A stretch of DNA of 9,590 nucleotides from CAYMFD01 sp964389475 (GTDB lineage Bacteria > Bacteroidota > Bacteroidia > Chitinophagales > Saprospiraceae): NCBI GenBank assembly GCA_964389475.1, contig CAYMFD010000127.1:1-9590 (forward strand), in the 5' to 3' direction. A program made the position numbers and the translations under genes. Shown here one piece after another: positions 1 through 7,530 of the stretch. Position 1 is the first letter of the stretch; the number at the start of each line of letters is the position of its first letter. The notes under the pieces are model-generated. The model did not search any database, had not been told where the DNA came from, and worked only from the letters and a program-made list of their open reading frames with translations.

Positions 1-683
1 GCTACCGTTGTGACGTATAGCTTACCCTCATTATCAGGTATTGTATCTGCATACAATGAGGCTGGCACATTAGGGATCGAGTCCCAGTTAGCTGGACCAG
101 CTGGCCCCTGAGCACCATCTGCACCGGGCGGACCCGCTGGTCCCTGTGGACCTGCTATGTCTGGCAGCGTATCCTTATTAACTACTAGCGTACCATCGGA
201 TAGGTACAAAGTATCCCGCTCATTAAGATGATTGGGGTCAAATGGGAAACCCTGAACACTTGGAAAGAATTGATTAAACTCGTATGTAGTCCACTGCAAT
301 AGTGCAGACGTGTCACCAAAGTATGTAGCTCCTAGATCATACATCTTATCATTAAGCGGATGACCACCGCCCGCTGTGATACTGCCATTAAAAAAGCATG
401 ATCCGTCAGGCGCTGATGGGGATACGCTGACAGTATTGCGGTCGTCATCTGCATACCAGTAGACTATGTAGTTGCATATAATGGCTATCGAGTCGATGCC
501 TCCTTGATCAGTCTCCACGAACTTTAACGCATACGTCGTGTCCGTCCCGAAAATCACCGTATCTACGGTGGCGACCGTCTGTCCATGGGTGTCTGATCGC
601 TGTAATGAGCGGAGATTCGTGCCTTGCTGTGCAGTAGCTGTAAGGCTGACTAGAATCAGTGCTGATATTAGTAGGTGCCGCAT
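1..683 (-). CDS. Secreted collagen-like (Gly-X-Y) protein, probable fibre or adhesin; 3' end outside window
   Basis: This frame starts at ATG 683 and stays open to the left edge, giving 227 complete codons. It begins with a clear Sec signal peptide: Met-Arg-His, a hydrophobic core (LLISALILVSL) and a likely cleavage near TATAQQ around residue 20, a common ending in Bacteroidota. Residues about 21-175 form a region I do not recognise, containing two cysteines (C70, C96). Residues 178-198 are seven uninterrupted Gly-X-Y triplets (GPQ GPA GPP GAD GAQ GPA GPA), which should trimerise. The gene is last in the operon, 65 bp after the tail/adhesin gene, the place where tail fibres usually sit. The collagen repeat suggests a fibre, but a Sec signal is unusual for a virion protein, so a surface or secreted protein made by the lysogen is also possible. 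The start is fixed by the signal peptide. The overlapping frame at 508-729 has neither signal nor repeat and is a shadow. Confidence 0.8.
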   Translation of the reverse strand, partial: MRHLLISALILVSLTATAQQGTNLRSLQRSDTHGQTVATVDTVIFGTDTTYALKFVETDQGGIDSIAIICNYIVYWYADDDRNTVSVSPSAPDGSCFFNGSITAGGGHPLNDKMYDLGATYFGDTSALLQWTTYEFNQFFPSVQGFPFDPNHLNERDTLYLSDGTLVVNKDTLPDIAGPQGPAGPPGADGAQGPAGPANWDSIPNVPASLYADTIPDNEGKLYVTTV

Positions 684-732
684 GAGTTATGGGTATAGTA
701 TATGAATAATACCCGCAAGATGACGGCACCTA
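672..732 (-). promoter_or_regulatory. Nested inverted repeats enclosing the start codon of the collagen-like gene
   Basis: Read as minus-strand RNA, TAGGTGCCG (732-724) is perfectly complementary to CGGCACCTA (680-672). The second arm begins directly after the ATG (683-681), so the start codon sits at the base of the 43-nt loop. Inside that loop lies a second hairpin, GGGTAT (714-709) with ATACCC (696-691) and a 12-nt loop. Together they occupy nearly all of the gap between the two genes. The structure is seen in the sequence. A role in hiding or exposing the start codon, or in partial termination after the upstream gene, is inference. No T-run follows the outer stem, which argues against a simple terminator. 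Confidence 0.45.
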
Positions 733-748
733 GACTAGTCTGGTAGGA

Positions 749-1687
749 CTAGATGTAGTGGACTAGAGCAGACTCGCCATTGCTGAGGCCGAGGCTCAGC
801 TCAATGTCACCGTTGTTTAGCTTGTACTGATTAAATCCTGAGAAGGCGGTACCCGTTGCAACGTAGGTCTGCACCACACCAGAGCGGACGACTATCATCG
901 CCGTATGGTCATCTGGGGTGTGTGAGATAGGATAATCTAGGGTGTAGATACTCTGCGATCCTGTGCTAGGGCCGTCGAGTTGCTCAGTGGCCTTGGCATT
1001 GGAGATCTTCATGGCATTGCCTACGTGGTCGATGATCCAGACCGAGCCATCCTGTACGCGGTATAGCTTATTGCGTAGGTTGGCCGCATTATTCATGAGT
1101 TGTGGTGGGGCCGATAGCATGGTGGTCTGTACGGTGATACAGCAGTCATTACTAGAAGAAGTGTTACCTCCACCGCCTGGATCTGGGTCGCCACCGTCAC
1201 CCGAAGTACCTGACTGGTCACCATCCGCATCACCACCCGTGACGGGTAGCGAGAATCTGTTGATACGATTAGCGACTCGCTTGCCGGAGATATCTATCGT
1301 ATAACCTGATCTCTGACCTAGCTGCTCGCCTGAGTCATATGCCATCATCACCTTAGCTGAAGGAAATACTACAAGCTGTCCATGCTGATCAGTAGCCTCT
1401 ACTACTACTCGACGATCTCGTAGCTCTCGACGCATCTGCTCTAGTGCGGATCTACGACGTGGCACGTATACCCTACACGTCTGATCTACAGCCATGCCTG
1501 CGCGATCGTCTACATCTATCTCACGTACACGACCTGTATCCTGCACGAATGCAATATCATAAATAGGCGAGCCTGGCACTACCTGTCCTATATTATTATA
1601 GCTATCCAGAGATGTGATGCGCAATCTCCTCACACCAGCAGTGCTATGTAAGCAATCTGTAATCGTAGGTAGTACTAACTCAGCCAT
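749..1687 (-). CDS. Phage tail/adhesin structural protein with Gly/Asp-rich linker
   Basis: 312 aa in three parts. Residues 1-147 form a beta-rich N-terminal domain whose pattern I associate with Bacteroidota prophage tail proteins, including a 'TDQHGQLVVFP' segment near 99-109. Residues about 149-180 are a low-complexity Gly/Asp/Ser linker followed by a Cys-Cys pair (182-183). Residues 185-312 form a C-terminal module ending 'IELSLGLSNGESALVHYI'. A final strand pattern with 'RSGVVQTY' and 'NGESALVHY' is typical of the last domain of phage adhesins and baseplate-peripheral proteins. It begins 12 bp after the HTH gene stops and ends in TAG at 749. The domain-linker-domain layout suggests the first half binds the tail and the second half projects outward. 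No exact family is claimed. Plus-strand frames across it are shadows. Confidence 0.7.
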   Translation of the reverse strand: MAELVLPTITDCLHSTAGVRRLRITSLDSYNNIGQVVPGSPIYDIAFVQDTGRVREIDVDDRAGMAVDQTCRVYVPRRRSALEQMRRELRDRRVVVEATDQHGQLVVFPSAKVMMAYDSGEQLGQRSGYTIDISGKRVANRINRFSLPVTGGDADGDQSGTSGDGGDPDPGGGGNTSSSNDCCITVQTTMLSAPPQLMNNAANLRNKLYRVQDGSVWIIDHVGNAMKISNAKATEQLDGPSTGSQSIYTLDYPISHTPDDHTAMIVVRSGVVQTYVATGTAFSGFNQYKLNNGDIELSLGLSNGESALVHYI

Positions 1688-1699
1688 AGGATAATAGTG

Positions 1700-2464
1700 T
1701 TAAGCAAAATGACGATCTAGGGCCGATGATATATCTGTAGTCCTGATCTGATCACGAAAAGTGTTGATACGAAGACTGACCGTCGATGTAGCCATAGAGT
1801 ATACATCTGATAGCCTAGTCATAGTGTGACCAATGTATGTGTAATAGCAGTACAGCACAAAGGACTCGATCATATGCTTGCTGGGGCCTCCGTGCCGGGT
1901 ACTGAGGTCGCCAATGATGTCACCTAGACACATGGCTACTCGCTGCTCGAAGTTGTGATCAAGATAGACACGGTGCATACTGTAAGCGGCGTCTACTTTT
2001 CGGTTCGACTTTATCCAGCTTTTACCTTGCTCTTTCTTCTTTTTCTTACTAAAGACTAGCCATTTGCGATATGCAGTGTCTTTACTATAGTCCTCTTCGT
2101 CTATGTCATGTAGGTCGTACCATCTGCTGAGAGCGATCATCACGCTACATCCACATAGCTGAGCTGACCAGATGAAGTTATGCATGATCTCACGGTGAGT
2201 ATAGTATAAATGTAGACCTACATGATGCAGATCACCATCTATGATACTATGAAGTCGACTACTAATCTGGATCCTGATAGTTGTCGTCAATTGCATCTGA
2301 GTCTTTACGGCTCGAGACGTATTAACCCATCTATGAGATAGCTGATCATGTAACAGATCATGACCTACACAGCGGATAGTATTATCACCGATAACCTGGT
2401 GTGAGGATAACATAATTTTGCGGCTCAGAGGATGTACTGGGAGCTCGATAATGATGGCAGACAT
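1700..2464 (-). CDS. Unrecognised protein with probable C-terminal helix-turn-helix
   Basis: 254 aa that I cannot place in a named family. Residues 1-140 are mixed, with a His-rich stretch (74-95) and several cysteines (C32, C104, C106). Residues 140-155 are strongly basic, with five consecutive lysines (140-144). Residues about 196-240 are helical. 'TMTRLSDVYSMATSTVSLRI' (214-233) has the shape of a helix-turn-helix with a Ser-Thr-Val recognition-helix start, as in DnaA domain IV or sigma/transposase-type HTHs. Its predicted chemistry (basic, HTH) differs from the structural proteins on both sides, from which it is separated by only 12 bp. That suggests a DNA-binding protein co-expressed with late genes, perhaps a regulator. 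The HTH call is by eye and moderate; the reading frame itself is secure. Confidence 0.6.
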   Translation of the reverse strand: MSAIIIELPVHPLSRKIMLSSHQVIGDNTIRCVGHDLLHDQLSHRWVNTSRAVKTQMQLTTTIRIQISSRLHSIIDGDLHHVGLHLYYTHREIMHNFIWSAQLCGCSVMIALSRWYDLHDIDEEDYSKDTAYRKWLVFSKKKKKEQGKSWIKSNRKVDAAYSMHRVYLDHNFEQRVAMCLGDIIGDLSTRHGGPSKHMIESFVLYCYYTYIGHTMTRLSDVYSMATSTVSLRINTFRDQIRTTDISSALDRHFA

Positions 2465-2476
2465 AGGCAGTAGGAT

Positions 2477-4162
2477 TTACACGTTAACACGAAGTAGTGT
2501 ACAGGTCGCGACAGATATGTCTGACAGCGTAATCTGTAGTCGTATTCGCGATACAAAATAGTGAAGATTCTCGATGCGGACCTTGTCTGTAGGCTTTATA
2601 TTAAGGATATCTGTTATAGATAACTTGACGTCTCTCTCGACTTGCATCTGATCTTTAAGCATGTCGACAACGGGTGCACCGAAGCGAGATCCGATACCCT
2701 CGTCACCATCTATAAGGAGGCTATGCCATGCACTATTGATACTGTCGGTCGTAGGGTCCCAGGCATTATTACTAGCGAAAGGATAAGAGAATCCATCGAT
2801 CGTGTAAATACCTCTATATATCATGAGAATGACATCGTTAATCTGGTTCTCCGCTGTGGTATATGTAAGATCTCCAAGTGCATCTTGGTAAACAAATGTG
2901 CCGGTACCACCTATACTTATCTCTGGTGTAGGCTGCCTACCATCTACAAACATCGGTAGCATATTGATAGGTCTAGCAGCCATAGGTGCTGCATCACTAA
3001 TACCATCAGCAACTAGATGCTCATAGTTACGGTGATAGTTGCGTATAGTTATGGTGACAGTACTGTTCGGTCCAGATGGTCGCTGTCTTGTGATCTCACT
3101 ATAGTAGAGACCCACCGCGGGATCATAGATAGCATTGACGGGTATGGTCTCTTCTGTAAAGTCCGTCAGGTAGTAGTAGTACTTGGGTACACTCTCTAGT
3201 TGCGACTTATTATAACTGTGACTAGACTTAGTCGTCCAGTCTGCAGATGGTGGTAGTACCACACTGTCGATGAGTGGTCGTATGATCAACTCATCGTTAG
3301 TAATCGTCACCGAACAAAAGAACTGCTTGGCTATAATCTTGAGGAAGTCTGAAAGCGTGCCTGATGGTACATGATTGCTGTATGCTATCTCATCTGGCCA
3401 GCCTATGACTGGTGCTACACCGTCTGTCTCAGGCTCGATAACCTCATAGGCATTATAGTTATTGTATACACATAGATTCTCAAGGTCTGTGCCAGCTATG
3501 AGTTGATCATTAAGCGATACGCCTAGGTGGTCAGCAATGACCTGCAGAAGATACTGGACTTTGAGAAATGGAGTGACTATAAGATTAAGATCGTAGTCAT
3601 CTTCGCCAAATGCGCCATCCTTGTAGTAGTTCTGCATCGACTCTATGGCTGACACATTTTTCTGTCCTATGAATGACCTGTTGAGGACTGGGAAGAAGAT
3701 GTGATTCCACTGGGCTGGTGATACTGCCGTGTCTTTGGCATGGGCCTGGATCGACTTACCTAGAAATCCGGTATCTATGACAGGTAGGTCTAGGTCTGTG
3801 AACTTAGTGCTTTTGAGATTGAGACTAGTACCTATCGTCAGCATTATCTTGGCACTGTCTCTACCAGCACCACGAACGTAGAGCTCTCCTCGGCGATATG
3901 GCAGTCCTGCTCCTGCTCCCTCTCCTATGTATAGCCATACCTCCTCATCGGCTAGTAGCGTATATCCGCTATCGAGACGTGACGGATACTTTAACAATCG
4001 ATTATTATGAGGATCCAGCGAAACAGTGATCGGTATGGTGAATGTACCGATGATATCTACCGGATCCGCTGGAGCCCATATATCGTGATTGATCTCCAGT
4101 TGTAGTGTGGCATCTGGGCTCACGTGGAGAAACTCTGATCCTATGCGTATGCCGAATGCCAT
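2477..4162 (-). CDS. Large phage tail hub/baseplate-like protein
   Basis: 561 aa, the longest protein in the window. Residues about 37-60 (IIGTFTIPITVSLDPHNNRL...) carry a 'proline-bounded strands followed by N/R-rich turn' segment that I recall near the N-terminus of Bacteroidota phage tail proteins with a hub-like role. The middle (about 195-320) contains 'FLKVQYLLQVIADHLGV' and 'GTLSDFLKIIAKQFFCSVTITNDELIIRPL'. Such a helix plus 'D-E-L-x-I-x-P' strand occurs in gp27/gp44-type tail hub folds, where a protein domain reads back its own coordinates. The C-terminus is beta-rich. Its ATG shares one base with the TAA stop of the preceding gene (TAATG), so translation is probably coupled. Hub function is inference; structural tail protein is likely. 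Confidence 0.65.
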   Translation of the reverse strand: MAFGIRIGSEFLHVSPDATLQLEINHDIWAPADPVDIIGTFTIPITVSLDPHNNRLLKYPSRLDSGYTLLADEEVWLYIGEGAGAGLPYRRGELYVRGAGRDSAKIMLTIGTSLNLKSTKFTDLDLPVIDTGFLGKSIQAHAKDTAVSPAQWNHIFFPVLNRSFIGQKNVSAIESMQNYYKDGAFGEDDYDLNLIVTPFLKVQYLLQVIADHLGVSLNDQLIAGTDLENLCVYNNYNAYEVIEPETDGVAPVIGWPDEIAYSNHVPSGTLSDFLKIIAKQFFCSVTITNDELIIRPLIDSVVLPPSADWTTKSSHSYNKSQLESVPKYYYYLTDFTEETIPVNAIYDPAVGLYYSEITRQRPSGPNSTVTITIRNYHRNYEHLVADGISDAAPMAARPINMLPMFVDGRQPTPEISIGGTGTFVYQDALGDLTYTTAENQINDVILMIYRGIYTIDGFSYPFASNNAWDPTTDSINSAWHSLLIDGDEGIGSRFGAPVVDMLKDQMQVERDVKLSITDILNIKPTDKVRIENLHYFVSRIRLQITLSDISVATCTLLRVNV

Positions 4163-5358
4163 TAGACGCTAGCTTGTATGGATGGTTGCCATGTCGACAT
4201 ACTTGATCTCTCCCAGGATAGCCTATACGTGATCTCGATGCTATGCAGATCATCCTCTTCGCTGGATGTAAGTATCTCGGTATCCTCGATCATAATCGCA
4301 TAACATATATTACGAGTCCTATCTATGTGCCAGGCACGAGCTAACAGTAGTTGGCTCAAGTGGTCGCAGTACTCTCTACTGTAGTATCCAGTGTTGACAG
4401 TGATGGTCTGCTGCCCCTCTGCACTGGATTGTCTGATGAGACCTTGCTGATAGTCATTGTTGGCCCACCGAGTAACTCGCAGACTAGTCTTGGTCGCTTG
4501 CATGCTGTAGTCCTTCTTACCACTACAGCGGAGGACCTCGCACCCTCCTATCCCATTGTCATATAATAAGTAGTGGTCGTAATCAGAGCAATGATCATCT
4601 AGCTGATAAAACACGAGCTTATTAGATGATGCTGGCAATCCAGCTAACCTTAGTATGTAAAATGATAATTCCTTACTAGCATCAACCGTCACATTGAGAT
4701 CTGCAAGAGCTACTGGTATATAATTGACCTGATGTACAGCCATTGTAATCGCTGTAGCCGTTTCCGTGACCTGACTATCATCTGTATAGTACAATGTCAC
4801 CGTAGGCGTGACATCGAAGATGGTGTAGGCATACACGTATAGATACTCGGGCTGATCAGCTCTGATCTGTCGAGTGAAGGACAGATTGTTATCACTGTAG
4901 TAACTATGTAACATGAAGCTCGATGCGACCGGGCCAAAACCATAGCCGAATCGACTCTGACCATACACAACACGATTAGATAAACTGCTCACTTGATTAT
5001 CCAGATTAGCTACAGCGGGATATCCCCACTGCTCAGCGGCACGTATGCGATAGATACCTGCATGGTTCTCGGCAATACCTGGTGTTCCATTCTGTAAGCT
5101 ATCCGCTGATATAGGCGTGGGATAAACTGGCAGTATCCCCTGTAATGATAGGCTAGCTACACCATCAGAGGTGAAAGGCACAGTCAATTTAGTTAAGACC
5201 CGTTCGGTACCATTCTTCAATTTAAAGAGAACCTCTACGTAGCACGATAGATTATCCTCGCTAGGGACACCATTAGTAATCATATCAGTCGTGAGCTCAA
5301 AGTAGATGAGATCATTGTGAAAGACTATAGGGTCCGGTGATACAGTAATCGATAGCAT
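4162..5358 (-). CDS. Beta-rich phage tail protein, distal-tail or receptor-binding type
   Basis: 398 aa, beta-rich, without signal peptide or membrane segment. Two large domains are apparent. Residues 1-240 hold repeated strand patterns such as 'YLYVYAYTIFDVTPTVTLYY' (172-191). A C-terminal half opens with 'HYLLYDNGIGGCEVLRCSG' (262-280). The 'Y/F-x-N-G-h-G-G-x-E-x-h-x-x-x-G' pattern is one I recognise from Bacteroidota phage and prophage tail proteins, though they have no settled name. 'NTGYYSREYCDHLSQLLLARAWHI' (322-345) is also part of that pattern. The gene overlaps the next by one base (TAATG) and begins 3 bp after the previous stop, so it belongs to the same complex. A role next to the hub is inferred from order and size. 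Confidence 0.6.
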   Translation of the reverse strand: MLSITVSPDPIVFHNDLIYFELTTDMITNGVPSEDNLSCYVEVLFKLKNGTERVLTKLTVPFTSDGVASLSLQGILPVYPTPISADSLQNGTPGIAENHAGIYRIRAAEQWGYPAVANLDNQVSSLSNRVVYGQSRFGYGFGPVASSFMLHSYYSDNNLSFTRQIRADQPEYLYVYAYTIFDVTPTVTLYYTDDSQVTETATAITMAVHQVNYIPVALADLNVTVDASKELSFYILRLAGLPASSNKLVFYQLDDHCSDYDHYLLYDNGIGGCEVLRCSGKKDYSMQATKTSLRVTRWANNDYQQGLIRQSSAEGQQTITVNTGYYSREYCDHLSQLLLARAWHIDRTRNICYAIMIEDTEILTSSEEDDLHSIEITYRLSWERSSMSTWQPSIQASV

Positions 5359-5361
5359 GTA

Positions 5362-6105
5362 TTACAGATTATAGGGATCATAGAGATATGGGACGGAACG
5401 GCCGACCCTATCGGTAGGCTGGATATAGGCTGAGGCACTATACTGATGGCCTCCATAAGATGTCTCCATCTGCACGACTAAGTGATCACCCGTAGGTGTG
5501 ATAGGTGACTGTACCTCTCCAGCGACTCCTCCATCGTGTCTAGCTGTCACAGTTATATCACCGCTGCTCGGTCTCTCCTCGACATTATACTCGATATCAC
5601 CATCGGCATTACGCAACCATGTGAATGACAGATGGGCTGTGGCATCATAATCCGAAGGAAAGAAGTCGTCAAGAGTACCTAAAGAAGTTAGCTGTAACTC
5701 ATAGTTGATCCTCCAGCCTCTAGATCCATCGTGGCTCAGGCTCATGACGGGTACTACTCTAAATGTACGCTTGCTGATGCGTAAGGCTTTGGTATCCTTG
5801 AGTATACGCTGTACTATGGATCGGGCTATTTGCTCCGTGATAGCCTTCGCCTGGCGGATAGTTGCCAACTCGCGAGGATTAGACGCAGTGATAATAATCA
5901 AGCTGCCTCTGAAGGTAGGTCTGGATGCATCGTTATCTCCCTGTATGCTGAACTCTGGTGTCTCTGCATATAACGCAGGATAGTCCACACTGGGACGTTC
6001 GCTATCGTATAGCTCTGACCAGTCCTCCTCATGATAAGACTTAATGAGACGATGAGCACCAGCTATCCGCTCTATGTATGCTAGTATATCGATGGCAGTA
6101 CGCAT
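5362..6105 (-). CDS. Probable phage tail-completion/terminator-like protein
   Basis: 247 aa. The N-terminus 'MRTAIDILAYIERIAGAHRLIKSYHEEDW' is a long helix, followed by 'YPALYAETPEFSI' (42-54) and a core strand 'FRGSLIIITAS' (65-75). A helix (78-100) and an 'SKRTFRVVPV' strand (111-120) follow. Short helix, Y-P-A-L-Y, strand, helix is a layout I associate with small Bacteroidota phage proteins of the tail-terminator or neck group, but this one carries an extra beta-rich C-terminal region (about 165-247). It starts 6 bp after the upstream stop and ends 3 bp before the next gene. The assignment rests on shape and neighbours only. It could equally be a minor baseplate protein. Confidence 0.5.
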   Translation of the reverse strand: MRTAIDILAYIERIAGAHRLIKSYHEEDWSELYDSERPSVDYPALYAETPEFSIQGDNDASRPTFRGSLIIITASNPRELATIRQAKAITEQIARSIVQRILKDTKALRISKRTFRVVPVMSLSHDGSRGWRINYELQLTSLGTLDDFFPSDYDATAHLSFTWLRNADGDIEYNVEERPSSGDITVTARHDGGVAGEVQSPITPTGDHLVVQMETSYGGHQYSASAYIQPTDRVGRSVPYLYDPYNL

Positions 6106-6111
6106 GAGGTG

Positions 6112-6927
6112 TTACTTTGTTTTTTGAGATTCGATGTCGGCTTTCGTCTGGATATGATCGTTACGCTTTTTGATCAGGTACTCGATAAGTGTCGTGATAG
6201 GTAGCTGATATACCTGATCAACGGTACCATGGGCTCCGCCATCAGCGACAGACAGCACTATACCATGCCAGCCCAGATCTACCTTGCCAGGTGCAGACTT
6301 GCCCTCACTGTCAAACATCATAGGCGCATAGCCATTGACTAGATGCTGTACTCTGATAGCATAATGCTGAGCTAAGGATAGTAGCAGGTCTATGTCGGGG
6401 GTGATACGCCGCCTCCATGTAGTAGCCATCTTGCGAATACGCCTAGAGCGATACGCTATATCTGCCTTATGATCAGGAGCCAGACCTCTGCGTCGTCTGC
6501 GTGATCGTACTGTTGCAGGTCTCCATACTATGGCAGCGATATCATAGATCACATCAGGGTCGTCGACTAGACGTAGGCTGTAGTCTCTCAGTAAGCAAAA
6601 ATCACGAACCGTGCACGTAGATAGCCCGCTGTCCGGTCCGTAGAGACCACAGAACTTAGGTATAACTATATCTAGATCACTCACACTAGGTGTGTACTCT
6701 AGCAGTTCAGCGACATGACCCTCATCCATAAACCTACGCATGGGTACCGGTATCGTCTGTAGTAAGTATGTGTACAGTATGGCTGACATACTCTGCATCA
6801 TCAGACCATAGGTGTACATCTTATGGTAGCGTCGACGATATACGGCACGTATAATGTGAGAAGCTACCTCCTCTGCTGTGAGAGAAGGTAGCTCGTATCT
6901 ATGCTTATCTAGTACTAGAGTTATCAT
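6112..6927 (-). CDS. Conserved-looking phage protein of unknown function
   Basis: 271 aa. Residues 92-135 contain 'FCGLYGPDSGLSTCTVRDF' and, after a helix, 'IYDIAAIVWRPATV'. Together these resemble a Bacteroidota phage pattern of 'F-Y-G-P-x-D-x-L-x-x-h-T-x-x-E-F' followed by 'L-h-x-x-h-h-R-P' that I remember only as uncharacterised tail-module protein. Residues 141-174 are extremely basic (five arginines in a row at 142-147 apart from one variation, then RSRRIRK and WRRR). The C-terminus has 'GWHGIVLSVADGGAHGTVDQV' (219-239), a Trp-h-h-h-x-h-A-x-G pattern like tail-assembly chaperones, but this likeness is weak. It starts 2 bp after the holin stop. No signal peptide is visible. I assign it to the tail module without a specific role. 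Confidence 0.55.
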   Translation of the reverse strand: MITLVLDKHRYELPSLTAEEVASHIIRAVYRRRYHKMYTYGLMMQSMSAILYTYLLQTIPVPMRRFMDEGHVAELLEYTPSVSDLDIVIPKFCGLYGPDSGLSTCTVRDFCLLRDYSLRLVDDPDVIYDIAAIVWRPATVRSRRRRRGLAPDHKADIAYRSRRIRKMATTWRRRITPDIDLLLSLAQHYAIRVQHLVNGYAPMMFDSEGKSAPGKVDLGWHGIVLSVADGGAHGTVDQVYQLPITTLIEYLIKKRNDHIQTKADIESQKTK

Positions 6928-6929
6928 AC

Positions 6930-7469
6930 CTAGGCTGTAGGATCAGGTTTAGGCGATGGCAAGAATAACTTGATCACGACCTCATAAAGTGAGGTGGTAA
7001 AGAAGTAGGCTATCGCACCTTGCCATACTTCAGCGCCTCCAATTAATGCAAATCCTGCTATGACCATAATGGCCCAGGTCAGTACTCGGTATACACCGCT
7101 GTCTATCTCCTTGAGTCCGGGTATAAAGGCCGATATCCATCCACCCAAGAGTATCAATGTCGACATGATCACACTCTGTAGGTTGACTAGGTCTTGCCAG
7201 CTCTCGGCCTCCTTGATCTCATCGATGACATCACCAGGCCCTTGCGCTTGTATCACTGGATAGGCCTTGTGCGATGTCACATCTGGTAGATCTACAGCGA
7301 TCGTGTTGATCATGTCACTACGGAGCTCAGCACCTGCCAGTACATGGTCTGGTATGTGTAGCTTACCGTCAGTAATATGGTATCTGTCACAATCAGGAGG
7401 TGCTGCCGAGATCTGGGTGACAAAGCAGAGGGTCAGCATCATAGAAAATAGAAAAGTCAATCGCTTCAT
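6930..7469 (-). CDS. Holin-like membrane protein with N-terminal signal peptide
   Basis: 179 aa. Residues 1-22 form a Sec signal peptide (MKRL, then FLFSMMLTLCFV, ending SAA), followed by a soluble stretch to about residue 95. Two hydrophobic segments follow: about 98-118 (VIMSTLILLGGWISAFIPGL) and about 128-148 (RVLTWAIMVIAGFALIGGAEVW). A third, weaker one near 151-170 ends in 'LYEVVIKLF'. 'GGWISAFIPGLKEI...' and 'LYEVVIK' are features I have seen in Bacteroidota phage holins, which sit next to the endolysin as here. The likely role is to form inner-membrane lesions that let the amidase reach the wall. The long periplasmic N-terminal region of about 70 residues is unusual for a holin. An alternative is a spanin or lysis regulator. 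Confidence 0.6.
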   Translation of the reverse strand: MKRLTFLFSMMLTLCFVTQISAAPPDCDRYHITDGKLHIPDHVLAGAELRSDMINTIAVDLPDVTSHKAYPVIQAQGPGDVIDEIKEAESWQDLVNLQSVIMSTLILLGGWISAFIPGLKEIDSGVYRVLTWAIMVIAGFALIGGAEVWQGAIAYFFTTSLYEVVIKLFLPSPKPDPTA

Positions 7470-7530
7470 AAGGCGTTGCGTTTTGGTTATGATACAAGTA
7501 TCGCTTGCTAATTAGCCGTAGGATAGGACG
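7470..7530 (-). promoter_or_regulatory. Short gap between endolysin and holin genes with a 10-bp palindrome
   Basis: This is one of only two gaps longer than 12 bp in the operon. It contains the perfect palindrome GCTAATTAGC at 7507-7516, just after the amidase stop codon. It could hold a secondary promoter or operator for the holin-to-tail genes. I do not see a convincing -7/-33 Bacteroidota promoter, so this is only a candidate. Confidence 0.25.

Noticed and set aside
508..729. 73-codon minus-strand frame
   Set aside because: It overlaps the collagen-like gene in another frame. That gene has a signal peptide and Gly-X-Y repeats; this frame has no recognisable feature.
963..1304. 113-codon plus-strand frame with proline-rich run
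   Set aside because: Its proline-rich part is the antisense of the Gly/Asp-rich linker codons of the tail/adhesin protein.
1..1687. Diversity-generating retroelement target
   Set aside because: No reverse transcriptase, template repeat or adenine-rich variable repeat pair is visible in the window.
2030..2050. Programmed frameshift at the lysine-codon run of the HTH gene
   Set aside because: The A-rich codons do not form an in-frame X-XXY-YYZ slippery heptamer, and the frame is continuous through the gene.
2642..3199. Two plus-strand frames inside the hub-like gene
   Set aside because: Antisense to a coherent 561-aa protein, with no family features of their own.
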